A DNA stretch of 64,000 bases from Phalacrocorax aristotelis (lineage: Eukaryota; Chordata; Aves; Suliformes; Phalacrocoracidae). Below the pieces are notes generated by a model. The model was given only the letters and a program-made list of their open reading frames with translations, did no database searches and was not told the origin of the DNA. Of this stretch, positions 46,316-60,300 are shown in pieces; position 1 is the stretch's first letter; every line of letters starts with the position of its first letter. The position numbers were made by a program, and so were the translations under genes. Where the stretch lies: the NCBI RefSeq assembly GCF_949628215.1, contig NC_134283.1, forward strand, positions 24,344,975 to 24,408,974. The letters are read 5' to 3'.

Positions 46316-49300
46316 GACCATAATTTTTGATATGTACTTGTTAAAATACCACTTTCAAATAAATAAAAGCACAGGCATATCTAGTACTTGTTCCTTTCTC
46401 TATCTCAAGGTTAATTTCCCATTTTTCCATTTAACATGTCTGTCCTTCGGGTATCTACACAATCAAGAAAAAACCCTGTTTCTTCCCTTTTGTAGATTCA
46501 CAGATATTAAAACCAGAAGGAAATGTGTTGCCGTCTCTGGGGCAGCTGACCTGAATGTATATGTAGAGATGCATCTGTTTATTCCAATTATTTCATGCAA
46601 AGAAGATTTGCTTTTTGGTAGCTACTGCAGGAAAATCATCAATTGGGTACTAAAGCACGCAGCTGTCCAGGGGATACAACCCCTGCTGAATGCCTCGGTC
46701 AATCATCCTGCTCACACAGCTCAGGAATGCAACAGCATTGTGGAAACATCACTGCAAAGCATGGGGGAAGAAGCTCACCCGCCTCGAGGAGGATCCACAC
46801 TGGCATGTGGTGGCATGTATGGGCAGGGCACCACTGGGCATGGAGAGGGTGGGCTGCTCCTGGTCGTCTTTTATCCACTGACTCCTTCAGGGGGGTGTTC
46901 AACAGCAGCTGGGGAGGGTGCCTGAAGGCCAAGATGGAGCCAGTGGACATGGTATACACCAGGCAGGACCAGCAAGTCCTAGTGAATGTGTAATCTCTCT
47001 CTTGGCTTCAGCACCTGAATCCCTCCTTTACCCCAACCTCTATCGTGCTAAACTGTTGCTTTTTTTCTTTCTTTCTCTGTTCCACAGAGATCCCTGGGTG
47101 TCCAGGAATGGTTGAGAGCTGAATGTGCTGACCTCTTTTCCTCATCATCCTGAACTCATGAGGGCTCTGAAGAGATTGAGTGGGAGCATGGCCTTGCTTC
47201 TCTGAGCCTAGGGATGCTGTGGGAAGTGATTGGCAGTGTGGCAAATATCTTCGTCCCAACCCATAGCCCATCATGCATCACCTGAAGGAGAAGCTGATGA
47301 AGGATAACCTAGGGACCAGGAAAGGCTTTACTAGCCTCAGAGGACACAGATAGGGGACCGGCACTAAGAGAGGCACTTTGCAGGAGTCACTGCATATAAA
47401 ACCAGCTCTGAAAAGAAACTACAGGAGTCCTGTGAACTGAAGGAGGTGAACGTCCAAATCACCACAAAAGGTGCAAAGGTGTTTCCCTGGCACAGCATTC
47501 CTGGAAAGCACTTTCAAAAGGGAAGGGGGTATCAGGACCACGTGGCTGTCTCCAGTGGCTGGTTTGGAAGAGGCACAGCAAGGTCACTGCCTTACGGTCA
47601 GGTCAGGAGACCGGCAGGACGTGCTCACAGCTGCCTGTCCATGCCCTGGCTGGGGGTCCAGACGAAACAGAAGTATGACCAAGACTGAGAGAGAAGGAGC
47701 GTGGAAGATTGCTTTGATTTATTCTGTGCTTGTTTCTCCTTCTTGTGTCTTCTCTGTCTACCTCTTTTTCTCTCTAGGCCTATGTGTACTGCATGTGGAG
47801 GTGGAGCCCAGACCCCCACAAACAAGCAGAAGTACTAGCAGAGGGCAAATCCTGCTCAGTGTGCAACTGTGCTGCCCAGTGCAGTGCCATAGCTAGATGG
47901 GGCTAACATTGCACAGTGCAGATATAATGTGGTCTTTGTTTTTTCCCTTATGCCAACAAATCTACAACCATAATGCCTGGACTTCAGACAGGAGAAAGGC
48001 TTGAACCTGGCAAACCTTCTACTTGCAAACAACCACATGCTAGCACAACCAGCCACACCTGGTGGCCAAGTTTTAACACAGAGCATCCATCCCTCTCCTG
48101 TAGCTGTGGAAATTACCATGCTGGCCTGCTGCATACTCAGATCCTGCATCCTGGATTGTAAAAGACTCATTAAGCAGAGGAGGAGATGGAGAGAGTGACA
48201 GCGACTCAGGCAGAAAATAGTAGGAAAACTCATTCAAAACCATAGGAAAATGTGCACCTCTTAATTGCAGGTGGTGTCCCAGCTGCGGACTGTCATGCCC
48301 AGCTGGGCAGCTGCAGGTGTCCGTTCACCAAGCTGCTCTTGGAGGCCTGGGTGAAACCTGCTGGTACTCAACTGTGCCAGGAGCCCCATATCAGACCTTC
48401 TCTCTCAGGCTTCCAGCTGCTAACCCCTTCCCTCATGTGCAATCATATTTATTTATTTTCTTGCTGCTCGATGCAAAGCTGCTAACAGAGCACGCTCCCC
48501 ACAAACATCCGCAGCCGAGAGAGGACAGGGAGAGAGAGTGTGCATTTTGTGTGTTTGTGTGACGGGAGCGGGCAAAGGGGCAGGTGTTTGCCTTGAGCAG
48601 GCTGGGTCAGGCATGCACATGGTGGGTGCATATGAGGCAGGAGGAAAAGGCTGCAGTTAAACCAGAAATACTTTCCCCTAGGGTGAGTGTGCAGTTTTGA
48701 TCTTGTAAGAATTAAGAACAATCTGGGCAAACCTTTTTTGGGAAGGACAGCAGGACAGCTGTAGGCTGCATAAGCTCTGCAGTGTCCCTCTAGCCAGATT
48801 TTCTTGGTGCAACTGTGCTTATGCAGGGTATGTATCTCTGTGCAAGTTGCTTGCCCAGATAGTGTCCTCCCAGCGCTGAAGCAAATGAAGAAATGTAGTG
48901 CATGAGAAAAAAGAAATAAGAAACGCGTAATGAAGCGTAAATGAAATGTGTAATGAACTTACTATGTGTACATCCTGGCTTTGGACATTCATAGACGGCT
49001 GTATCCCCAGCCAGGCAAGTTCCCACTAGTGCGCTCACAGAGGTTTAACACCTGGCAGCATTTTCTGCTCTGTCCAAAAGATATATCTGTGTACCAGCCC
49101 ATTTAACACAGCCAATTGAGACCAGCAGACACGAACATCTCTAGACAATGTGGTAGCTGTGCTGTTCATGCTCAGCTTTGGCTGTTCCTACCCATTTTGC
49201 TAAAACACTGGCACACCAGCAGCATCCACTCATGGTGAGGTATCACATTTTATGGAAAGCTTGTGTGTCCCAGTGCAGAGGGGAGCTGTTTCTCTGGGAG

Positions 49301-52300
49301 AGGGAGGCACTCTTGTGCCCTGCTGCACTCCCACACTCAGGAGGGAGCCAGGGTGCCCGGGCATCCATTGGCAGGGCTCTTGGCTGCCCCAGGGAAACCT
49401 GGCTTCTCCCATACCCTTCCCTCTGAAATGCCCCACCAAGGCTTTGTCCAAACCCATGTGGCTGCCAAAGGGAAATATTTCCCAACCAAAACCTGATCCT
49501 CAGAAGATTCCTGGCTGGCTCTAGTTATATTATGTACTGAAAACACTGCCCGTGGGATTAGTTTTCAGGTTAGAGACACGTATGGGATAGTTGTAGTTCT
49601 TTTTCTCACAAATCCTCTCATGTGCAAAAGCAGGTTGCAGTAAATTAAATGGATACACTTGTTCTGATAATATGCCAGCATGGCCCAAGAGCAGTGACCT
49701 GCTTCTTGCTGATTGCTTCCTTGCAGAGTTGTACGAGTTGGAGATAGAAGAGATGTATTACCAACCCACCTGCCTATGACCCTTCAGGCTTGTTCCATGT
49801 ATTACATTTCTTGGTGGTGTGCTAGGTCTATTTTAAAATGCCCTGACATGAAGGGTTTTGTGCTGTCCTTTGGAGGATTGCTCTGTAGTCCAAGTCAGGA
49901 GCTGCTATTGATATTCCACCTGCACTTCCTCCTGAAAACTTCATTCCGTTATTCCTAATGATGCTCTTCAAATACCTGTTGCTCATTATGTCCTGGTCAG
50001 GATCTACCACTTGACCTGCACTCCTCTTTCCTCCTCTAAGAACTTCTCTGGCTCCCTGATTGCTGCTGCTCCCTGTCCTTCCTGTAGTTCGGCACAGAAT
50101 GAGCCTGTTAATTCAACCATGCAGAGTTTGTCAGGGATCCATACCCACCAGTGGAGCAGCTGGAACCTCTGGCAATGCCCAGTCTTCCCAGCAGCTATGG
50201 AGCTGCTGTCCCCTCATTGTAAAGCACATGGGGCACAGGAAAGGGGCAGACACAGACATATGTCCGAAAGCACATCAGCCTTGGCAGTGAGAATATACTG
50301 CGAGGAGTGAACACCTGCTAGGGACAGTACACACCAAAATTTCCATCTCAGCAAAGCCCAAACTGAGCAATGGAGGTGGGTGATGCTCCAATATTGCCTG
50401 TGCAGCTGTACCTGGGATTGGTCAGGGGCAGAGGTCCATGCTGCGTCAGGGAGCTGTGGTCTGTCCTGCCTGGAAATCGTATTTGTGAGCTGGAGCCGCA
50501 GCTTCACATGGAGGGATCCCTGCGCACCACGAGCAGCACGGGGCCTCAGCAGGCTCAGTGCATGTGGAACACTTGCTTGGGGGGCCTTTGTGTACAGCAC
50601 TTGGCTGGAGCACCGTTGTGATTGTAAGAGCTCTGTTATTCTCACTGAACAAATTGTTCCTACAAATAAAGAATGAAAAGTCCTCCTCTTCCCATTCTTC
50701 TTTTTTATTCTATTCATCGAGTGGTACCGAAGAAAGGGACTGCACCTGGATGGTGGGAGCCGGTGGGGAGGTGCTAGTGCTACCTGGGGGAGAGGTTGAA
50801 TGGAAGCAGAATAACCAGGAGAAGTCAAAACACAAAGTGCAGCAGAGCAAGTTGCAGGGCATGTCCATGAAGCTTGCTGATGCTGATGGGTAATGGATTG
50901 CAATATGTCCAGGCACTGTGGGACAAGGCTAGAGAGGAGCTGAGCAACAGCAAGGCAGTCCATGTAGTACCAGTCCCGCAGGCACTGTGTTGCAGAGCAG
51001 GAGAAGGTCAGGTCAAAGAAACCAAGGAGGAGAAAAAAAAGACAGATGAAAGAGGGAGCTGTGTCTCACAAGGGTTTCACAGGATGACAACAGAGGAATC
51101 TGGAGTCTCCTACATGGCAGTGTATGGTCCTGAGGGCTGGTTCTTTGCCTAAACTTCAAATCAGTGATAGAGCAGAAGGCTCCTTAGTTCCTCATCTTAA
51201 TCCCTAGCTGTTGTGCCCGGTGATGTGGGACAGGGTGGCAATGACAACATTACAGCTTTTCAGAAGCAATTGTCAGGGGAAGAACTTGGTCCCTAAGCAA
51301 CGAAAGAATCAAAATTACACACTTCCAACAGAATTCATGATTAGAAAATTAATCACCCAAATTTAAAACATTGGGGGGCCTGGAGGGCCCTAATATATAA
51401 AGAGGTTCAAGGCAATGGTTGTGCTCTATGTCTCTCAGCAGCCTGTTCTCTGGCTGCCCATGAGCATGGAGCTTTAGGCAGCATGCACGCTGCAGGTTCA
51501 CACAGCCTGGGGACCAGTCCTCTGGTGGGACCTGCATGAAGAGCTGATGGGAATTTGGTATGTCTTTTATTAAGGAACAGAAACAGCCTTGAACTGCTGC
51601 ATGAATATATGCAGGTCTTCATGGTGCCGTACCTCCACTTCTTAGTGTGACTGCGAACTACAAAAACTCAGCAACACAACCCTGCTTTCTAAGCACATTT
51701 CCAAAGACAGTTATGGCTCAGGCACTTCTGTGCCAGCCACGTGCAGACCTGAGTACCTACCCATACACATTAAAGAGGCTTGTCTAACCTCTGCAGGCCT
51801 CCAGCAAGCTAACAGGATGGATTTTCTCCACCTCCTAGACTTTGTATCTGGATTTACTGAGTTCTGGGGTCAGCCCTGGGTTTTGGGACTGGATAAATTG
51901 TGAGCCTTATTTGCCAAGAGCACACAAAACCCCACTGCCTCCAAGCATCCCAGGATCTGTCCAGGTGTCTTTCTAAAGTTCCTAAAGCTTTAAAGCAATC
52001 CAGAGAAAAGAGCTGCACAGAGATTATTGCAGCACATAGCTGCAATAGACCTTTTCTTCATCCTTTCATGGTTAGAGGTATGAACATGAATTATGGCAAC
52101 TTAAACCTCTTGAGAGCAGCATGTAAAATCACTTTTTCAAATGGCTGGTAAAGAACATTGTTAAGCTAAGACCTTAGTGCTCACAAATGCTGCTGTCTGA
52201 ATGGGGCTATTTTACGAGTCAGTTTAATCCTTCTGGGAACTAAATGATCCCTTTCCACCCACACCCAGCATCAGATTCACTCTTTGCTCCTTGTTTTCTC

Positions 52301-55300
52301 ACCTGTTTGTTTATTTGAGGGTCTGGCACCATCACCTCATGAAACAGATGAGATGCCTTATAACTGCAAATGTAAACAGGTTAATTAAAAAGTCCACATC
52401 TGGCTAGTTTTCATGCTACCTGGCAAATAGCAGAGGCTACAGAGAAGTCGGGCTTTTCATGTAGAGCCAGCAGCAAAAGAGGAGGAAAGAAGTGTTCGCT
52501 TGCTCCAGCTGCAACTTCGAAGGACTTTTTGTTAGCTGCCACACAGGCAGGGCTCCGAGTCCCCAGCAACCCTTGTAGGATGCCTTCCTGCAGCGCCCTG
52601 TTGCTTCTAGGCATGGATTTTCCTGGAGAATGGAGGAGGATTTGGGGGACCATGCCCTCAAGGGAGGCTCAGTTCCCACACTGTTCCAAGAGCCATGGTG
52701 CCTCCCAGCTGCAGCCACATCGCGTCATTCAATGGTCCTCCAACTCTTAGCATCCTTTTGAAAATCACATAGTTAGGCATAAGCAGCAGGCACTTTCCCT
52801 GCCTTATATGCCTTCTGGAGGATGTGTCCCTTTCCCTGGTCATGCTTCCCTGGCCTGACACCACCCAGAAAGGTGCTGCTGCCACCACAACAATATTATT
52901 CCTGAACATCTTCTGACAGCCCCAGCTGGCGCCACTCTGCCTTCCTAAGGCAGAAGGTGATTTCTGGGTCTTCCAAACTAATTTGCTTTCAATTCTATAG
53001 GCACAAATCCCAGGAAATGTTGGATTAAATAACTTCATGCTGGTAATTTACCATAGTTTTGATTACTATGGGGGAATGTTCAAATCCCAGATGCTCTGTT
53101 TTGGTATCCATGGAAATTGATAGAAGGGGTAACCTTTCGATTGCAGAATCCTGATGCTAAGGGGAATGGTTTTGCCTCATCATCTAGGGAGGTGATGGGG
53201 GATGGGTTACTTGTCTGCTTTTCTTTTTGTACACGTCAGTCAGTGAAATTCATCATGAAAATATGAATCTGCACAAACCAGGCTGTCATCTGACAGCAGG
53301 AAATTAAAAACAGGAAGAAGGGTTGTTACAGAAATGGAAATTATGGTAATTAAAACACAAAAAATAATAGAAAATGTATCCAGGCATTACAAACACCAGG
53401 CTGGTTTATCATGCTGCTTCTCTAAATACTGTTGTGGCTGGAAACTGAAAGAGTAGAGAAATATTTAATGCTTTGTTAACCATTAACTATTCGCTGCTAG
53501 TCTTGACTGCAGCCTGCATGGGGAGTGTGTTTTCAGAGTTAATCCTCATTCAAAGCCTACCCAAGCCAATGGAAGGGTTGTATGGGTGTCCAGGGGTGAA
53601 GATGACTATTAGCTGTGTTTGCAATGACAATAGCAACCAGGCAACCGAAGCAGGGAGCTCCACAGCTCTGAGTACCGCACCAGCTATGTGGAAAATGGTC
53701 CGGTCCTGCAAAGCTCAAGATCTAAAAAGGCAAGGAGGGGTAAGTAGGGGAATAAAAGACCTGCAGAGGAGACATCCCAGGGGAAGCAAACAGCATCTAA
53801 GTGTATACCCTGGTTAAGCAGAGGTCAGCTAAACATCAGGAAATTTTGACTATCCTATTCTAGGATAAGCTGCCTCTCTAGACGGGCTATTTTTCTACCA
53901 AGATTACAAAAGTGTTTTGGAGTAGCTCAGCTGGAGACATTTGATCAGACAAGTCCTGGCCACTCACTCTGCTCTCCACAGCCTTTTCAATGGCCCTGCA
54001 CTGGTACAGCAATGGGGACCAGGCTCTATGGCAGAGGTTTATTTTGCCCCTGGTGCCAGGCCTCCAATGGCAAGGAATAGAGCAATGCCCTGCTTTTTGG
54101 AACTGCACATTCCTGTTTGCATCCCCACATATGTCTGACTGCTGTGCAAGCCCAGCAGGAGCATTGGCTGCTGCTTCTTGCAAGAAACATGCAAAAATTG
54201 TAGAACCAGAAAGCAATTGGACAATGAGCACCACGCTTCCAAAGGCAGATTTTTGGGAAGGTTTTGTTTTTGTTTTTTTTTTTAAGGGAATATATGTCAT
54301 CTTTGAAAAATCATTTCAGATGTTTCTTTTTAAAAAACAAATAAGTCACATCTCCATTGCCACATTCTTCCCCTTCGCCTTGCTAATGCTAAGTGGCACA
54401 GACTGTTCCAATTTCTCCTACACCCCTTCAGCTGGAGAAGTTTTGTGACTGCTTTTCTTAAAAAACAGGATGGGAGGGAATAAACAAGAACACCCTCAGC
54501 ATCATCTAGATGAGTGCATTCAGGGACAACACAAAGAGGAAATTAAATTTTTCATTTCACTTTTATCATGAAAACCAAGGTAAAATGAATACGTCAATCC
54601 AAAATGAAGTTTGCCATGTTTCAGAGATTGCCCTAAGAAATTGTAATCAGAAATTACTTTTTTTTTTTTGAGAAGAAGATAATTTTAATGGAATCTGACT
54701 CTTTGATTCCCAAATTGTGGCTAACCAGAGTTAAATGGCACTTCCAGCTCTCTATTCTGTGGCTGTAGTTGAGTACTTCATGCTGGTCCTTGTACAAACT
54801 CTGGATGGTTTTGGCAAACAGCCTGGGAATCCCACCTGGCAATCAAGCCCTCGTGCTGCACAGACATCCCACACCCTGCAGGAAGCCAGGCACAGTATGG
54901 TTTTTGGTAGGACAGGTAGAAGAGGTGGAGCCCTTGCTTGCCCTCCTGTGGAGCCATCTGCATCCCAGCCTCTGATGCATCCCATGTGTGCCTGGCAGCA
55001 AGCCATGGGATAATGGCATGAGAAATTACCCTGTGTTTGCCAGCAGCTGGGGTGCTGGTGGGCTCCGAGCAACCCAATCAGCTGTGGCAGCTCCAGAACA
55101 GCACCTGTTGCTGTTGAGGTTGTGCTCACTGGAGGCTCAGTGCTATTTTTGGAGCATGCTTGAGGGCAGGAAGGATTAGCATGCCCCTAAATGCAAAAGA
55201 GTCAGGCTTGTTATAAACAGAGAGGGCTCAGATTTGCTCAGCAACAAGATCTGCCCCAGCTGGGGGCAGGAAGGGCTAACCTGGACCTTCTCAGGCATGG

Positions 55301-57254
55301 AGAGAGCAGGTCCAGAGCAACATGCACAGAGCTCACCACCAACAGCAATGGGGACAATAATGGCAAGTTTGCAGCAATTCTCGGATGGCTGAAAAGTGCC
55401 GGCCAGAGGCCAAGTCTTCTCTGCCCATGTGATGCTGAGTAAAGTGTCCTGCATCTACACGGGGCTGGGATATGAGAGAGTGGCAGAGACCCTAATGGGT
55501 GCTTGAAGGAGGGAAGCAGGAGGAAGAGATGCTTTTTCTAGGATCAAGGAAGTTGACTGAAAAGGGACAGTCATTGCGCAGATGAGAAATACCAACAGAT
55601 GAACTTCACAGCAGAGGATTTTCTTGTCGATAGGAGCCAGATCTTGTGGTGGCACCCATGGATGTCAGAGGAGCTCCAAAGCTTGCACCCTTAATAAATA
55701 TACACTGTCAGGGCAAGTCCCTGAAAAGCTTTCAAAGACTATTTTTTTTCTTCCTGCTGCGAACAAACATGCCACTTCTTCTGCCACCTGAGGCCATGAC
55801 TCTGCCTGCACCTTCCCCTCTTTTGGTTCATGGAGGGAGAGGGGACCATTAGCCTGCAAGATGCTTGTGCCAAGCCCTGAAGCCTCATCAGTGCTTTTTA
55901 ACATGTGGATAAGGGCAATCTCCTCCTCTTGGCCTCCCCAGCAGCTGAGGTGTGTTTCTCCCAGCCAAAAGGATTGCCTAAAAAGGGATGGACAAAACAT
56001 GGCACCAGTGTGATGGACAAAGGCAGTGGGGTTGGGCAAAGGAGATAAAGCTAGCATAAGGAGGCTGAAAGCAAAGCAGCTCCCCTGAGGCAAATGCTCT
56101 GAAACCTCGCGGGAAGTGCATGGTTCTGGTTTTGCCCCCATTTTCTTCCTCTTTGTGATTGCTTCGTAAAACATACTTTTGTAATGGATGCGCACCCAGA
56201 AAAAAAAGTGGCCAACACCCCTGCTACCCCTGAGCCCCACAGCTCTGAAGCAATGCAGTGCTGGCAGGGTGATAGAAGCAGCCAGGTTTATCTGTAAGAT
56301 GCTGCTGCACGTGTGTCATGGGAAAGATTTCAGCAGATGCAGAGCTGGGGAGTCACAACTGCCACGCTTCAACTTCAGCACATGGAGAAATCCAGGATAT
56401 TTCTCAGGAATAGCAGAACAAGCCTGTCCCCAGAATGGAAATGAACACCCATTTCATCCGCCAAGACTTCCCTGTCCTTATTTAAGCATTGATTCATGTG
56501 GTGGTTGCGTGTTGTATAGTGCTGATTAACAATTACAGTATGTACCAGAGCAGCATCACCATGGCACAGCTGGTGACTGTGGAGCCAATCAGGGTGATGC
56601 CGTGCCAATGTGCAGGCTGTATCTCCAAGGTTACTTTTAATAGGAAACCACTTGCTGGATAACTTTGGAGTAAGCAAACATGTTTTTAAAGTATGTTTTT
56701 TTCTCTTTGCTGTGAATTTCCCTTAGCTCAGCACTCTATACCTGCCTGATAGAGCAGCTGCCTGAGCAGTACCTCCCTTTATAAAACTGCTTTGCTTTCT
56801 TGCTCTTCTTGTAGCAGGGGATGCATTTCCTCAAAGCCTACCTACACCTCATTTGCTTGCCACAGACTGCAGAAGGAGCCTTCCAGCTCAGTGCTGGTCC
56901 CTGCAATCTTCTACATGACTGGTGAGAAGAAATGGAGTCTCCATCTATCCATGGGCATGTTTCCAGGATATTTCATGTCCCTTCCTTCCTAGCTTAGGCA
57001 CTCCTGGTCCCAAACTCCACCCATTTGTTATAAAAGCTAAAGAGGAGCCATTTGGGGTTGATTTGTCCTGTCCTTTGGGAGGTTGAGCTTCTAGATTCAG
57101 CCAGACGAGGGTATCAGAGAGCAATGAAAGGGGGGCTTTCTTCCACCTGCATAGCCTTTCTGCAGCCTTCCCACCTTCCCATGGCCATGGAACCAGCCTG
57201 ATGTGTGCAGCCTAATGGCTCCCCTGAACCAATTGCCATAAGCTTAAAATACAA

Positions 57255-57312
57255 CGTGGCTCTCTGGGTTTGAATCCTGCTCTATTATTAACTTGGCTGA
57301 GGATCAGGAAAA
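57255..57312 (+). repeat. Possible MIR core fragment
   Basis: The order 'tgggtttgaatcctgctct', 'attattaacttggctgagg' parallels the MIR core (gggttcgaatcc, ggctctgccacttactagctgtgtg). It lacks a tRNA cloverleaf, so it is not a tRNA gene. Short and uncertain. Confidence 0.35.
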
Positions 57313-60300
57313 CCTTGTGCATTTGGCCTGGGCTTGCTTGCTTTGTGTATTCCCCATCAGGTGATGGACATCAGGTGCCACCATCAGGGACAGGATATCG
57401 GCCTCAGTACAAAGGTAGTGTCAAGTCCTACTCTCCTGCAAGCCATCCTTGTCCAGAGAGGAGCCTTCATGCAGTACCGCAGCAGAACCAGAGTGGTGTC
57501 CTACCTCCCATTGGGCATGGATTCAGGCTGTAGGAGCCTATATCCACAGAGGTTTGGACACTTGGAGGTCCCAGCAGCTCACTGAGTCCTCGTGGCCTGC
57601 CTGCAACACTGCCGCTGGCTATTCTAATACTGCATAGGGAATGCTGGCATTTCCAGAAAGTCCAATAAAATAATGGCCTCATCACTATTCATTCATTCGA
57701 TGCAGACTCTCTTGTGCCCACATGAATCTTTATGCACTCCTAGGGTATTAATGTGGGTGCCCTGGGTGTCCCTGAGGAACTGGCACTAATGCAGAGTGTT
57801 AATAGCCCATCTTCTTTTCCCCTGAGAAGTTGTTACACATGGTGCACACTGACTTTAACCTGCTCTGAGCAAGTTCTTCCTCCAGGCTGCAGTTTCTTTC
57901 TGCTGATGGTGGAGACAGGGTGCAGTGGGGCAGAGTGCTGTGGTCCTATGGGGAGACTGGCACTGAGGGGACTGTGGGCATACTGGCACTGCTCAGTCCT
58001 GGAGCAGCAGATGCCTGATGGATAGTGCCGAAAATGGGGTTTGTATGGCCCCCAGTACACATCCACCTCTTCTAGCTTCCCCAGCATTAATCCCCCTGCT
58101 TTGCTTAAATCAACCCATGGTGCCTTTATGTGCAGTCAGGTAAAGTTCTGCTATCCCACCTGCCTGGCAGGCAGTGCTCTGCAGAGCAGCACTGAGTATG
58201 GCCAACAATGTGGATCCCCATCCCCAGGCAAAGGAAGGAAGGTTCATGCCCTGGTTGCTCATCTTATGCCCTGTTTATGGTCTGACACCCAGGGTCTGGC
58301 GCTCTGCTACAGCCTGACATGCTGAGCTTCCTCCCTCTGATCTGGGCAAGCAGCTGCAACGTGAAAATAAGGTAACTTTAATTAATCTCAAAAAAAAGAA
58401 ACTATCTCTAGGGAGAGAGAAAAAAGCATGTATACTCTTGGTTAGAGAACTGTTCCTACCAGCTGAGGGATGTCTGGGACAGCAGGGAGATGGGAAAAAA
58501 GATTTAAGAAGAAAGACTTGCAGAAGGACTTGGACTTGGAGATGAAACATTGAATAGAGTATATTTTATACTCAAAATGCCTGCCACTGCTGGAACCCAG
58601 GCTGTAAATTGGATTGACAGTCCTTCTGATCTTAGATATATGTCTCCTGGCTGATTCATGCTGAGACATCCTTCTGACCTTTTGAATATACAGCTTTTTG
58701 GGGAGAAGCAAATGGGGAGCAGCTTTTTTTCAACAGACAGCAATAAAGCAGTCACTGTAGCAGTCCTCCTAATTTTCTTCAGCATGATGTGTCAGACTAA
58801 TGAATGTAGCCAATGGCTGAGTAACTTACCCTGATGAGAGCATGACCCTACCACAGAAAAACGGTCTCCCACAAACACTAGTGCCAAGTGGGCAAGCGAG
58901 CAAGACCAGGCCTGATAGGACAAGCGTCAGCTGTTGGTCCAGGTCTTCATCAAAGGCAACTCCATAAATTGGGTGTTGAGATTAGCTCAACTCAAAGATG
59001 GGAACCATACATAGCAGCAAGGTGAGTAACATGGTGAGGACAAGGCACAAGTGCCAACATCAACCCAGACCCATGGTAGCTCCTGTGGATGCAGGACACA
59101 GGTGGAGCCCTGGAAGCACTGCTGCCATACCCAGCCCTCTTCCTCGGACAGGGAGGGGGGTTGGCAAGGCCACAGCACCTCAGGGGCAAGGGGTCTTATC
59201 TTCACTAGCAGCCCTGCTGTACCGCCCTATGCAGACAGGTTTCTCAGTGGCACTGTCACATTGTCCCTTGCCATGGCATTTACAGCATGAAGCATCCCCT
59301 CATGTCTCTATGGAGGGACCAGGAAGCTGGCAGGCTTGCCTGTCCTCTTGGCATGTGACAAGGGTTTGTTTGTCATGGGAGCTCCTAAAGAGATCCATTA
59401 ATGTTCCCCTCAGAGAGACTGAGACTAAAGTCTCTGAGAGATAAATAGAGCTTCTGCCAAGTTGAGGGGGGGTTGCTTTCTGCAGCAACAATTTATCCTT
59501 CATGGCTTTTTCCAGTATTTATTGCCTGGCTTGTCTCCTGGAACAGAAAAACTCCAATGTGGGACTTTGCAGGAGCTCTGCTAGCTGGAAGAGTGCCCAT
59601 TTCAGGGGTGCTGTACCCATATGTGTATATGTGCCTGTTTATTGGGAAGCTTCATCCAAACCAGATCTCACCTCTCATTTACACAGGTGTATATCCAAAA
59701 CCATTTGAGCCTTGCAGGGCTGCGGCACAGCCAGGCCCTCCAGAGTTCCTAAAGCTCCACTTTTTCTTGGAAACCTCCCCTGCTCAGGCTCCTCCATGAC
59801 CTCACGTAACCCAGTCCCAGCTCCCTGGGACCCTTCTCCAGGTGGTATTATCAGAGGGGAGAAAAAGGAGCCTGACTCACCAGGTCCTGCATCTGTGTCT
59901 TAATTTCCCTCCAGAGTCACTAGCAGGGAATGCAAGTTCATGTCAGGGCTGTTTTTCTATCCCCTTATCAGGGTTAATCTCTCCAGGGCAGTGCCTGCTG
60001 GAGGAGGCTCCCTGACTCTGTCCCGCTGCAGGCAGATGTCCGTCTGATGACAGAAGCGCCCTTCATACCTGCCTGTAACCTCCACCTGCTGCAGCTTGGT
60101 CCCTCCTGTGCCTGGGCAGGTAGTAGCTGGTTACAGCCCAGAGAGGAACGTCGGCAGCATGGGCAGAGGTGCTCGGTCCTCCCCACTCACACACAGCTTC
60201 GGTGGTGACTGCAAAGGGACAGGGAGACCCAGCAAAGAGCCCTGCAGCTTTTGGCCAGAAACAGGTGGACAAAGCTCAAGCTTCACCCATGTGGATCTCC

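Noticed and set aside
46170..46925. Frame of 251 codons on the + strand
   Set aside because: It passes through the C16 run (polyproline), has no domain or plausible promoter, and changes composition abruptly. Probably chance, though a database search would settle it.
50214..50963. Frame of 249 codons on the - strand
   Set aside because: No recognisable motif, and competing frames on the + strand are of similar quality. No splice or promoter context.
53473..53817. Frame of 114 codons with a signal-peptide-like start
   Set aside because: Only the first 20 or so residues look hydrophobic. The rest has no cysteine pattern or family resemblance, and there is no promoter or splice context.
57258..57285. 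tRNA-like GGTTTGAATCC motif
   Set aside because: No acceptor stem, D arm or anticodon arm can be found around it. It fits an old MIR-type SINE better.
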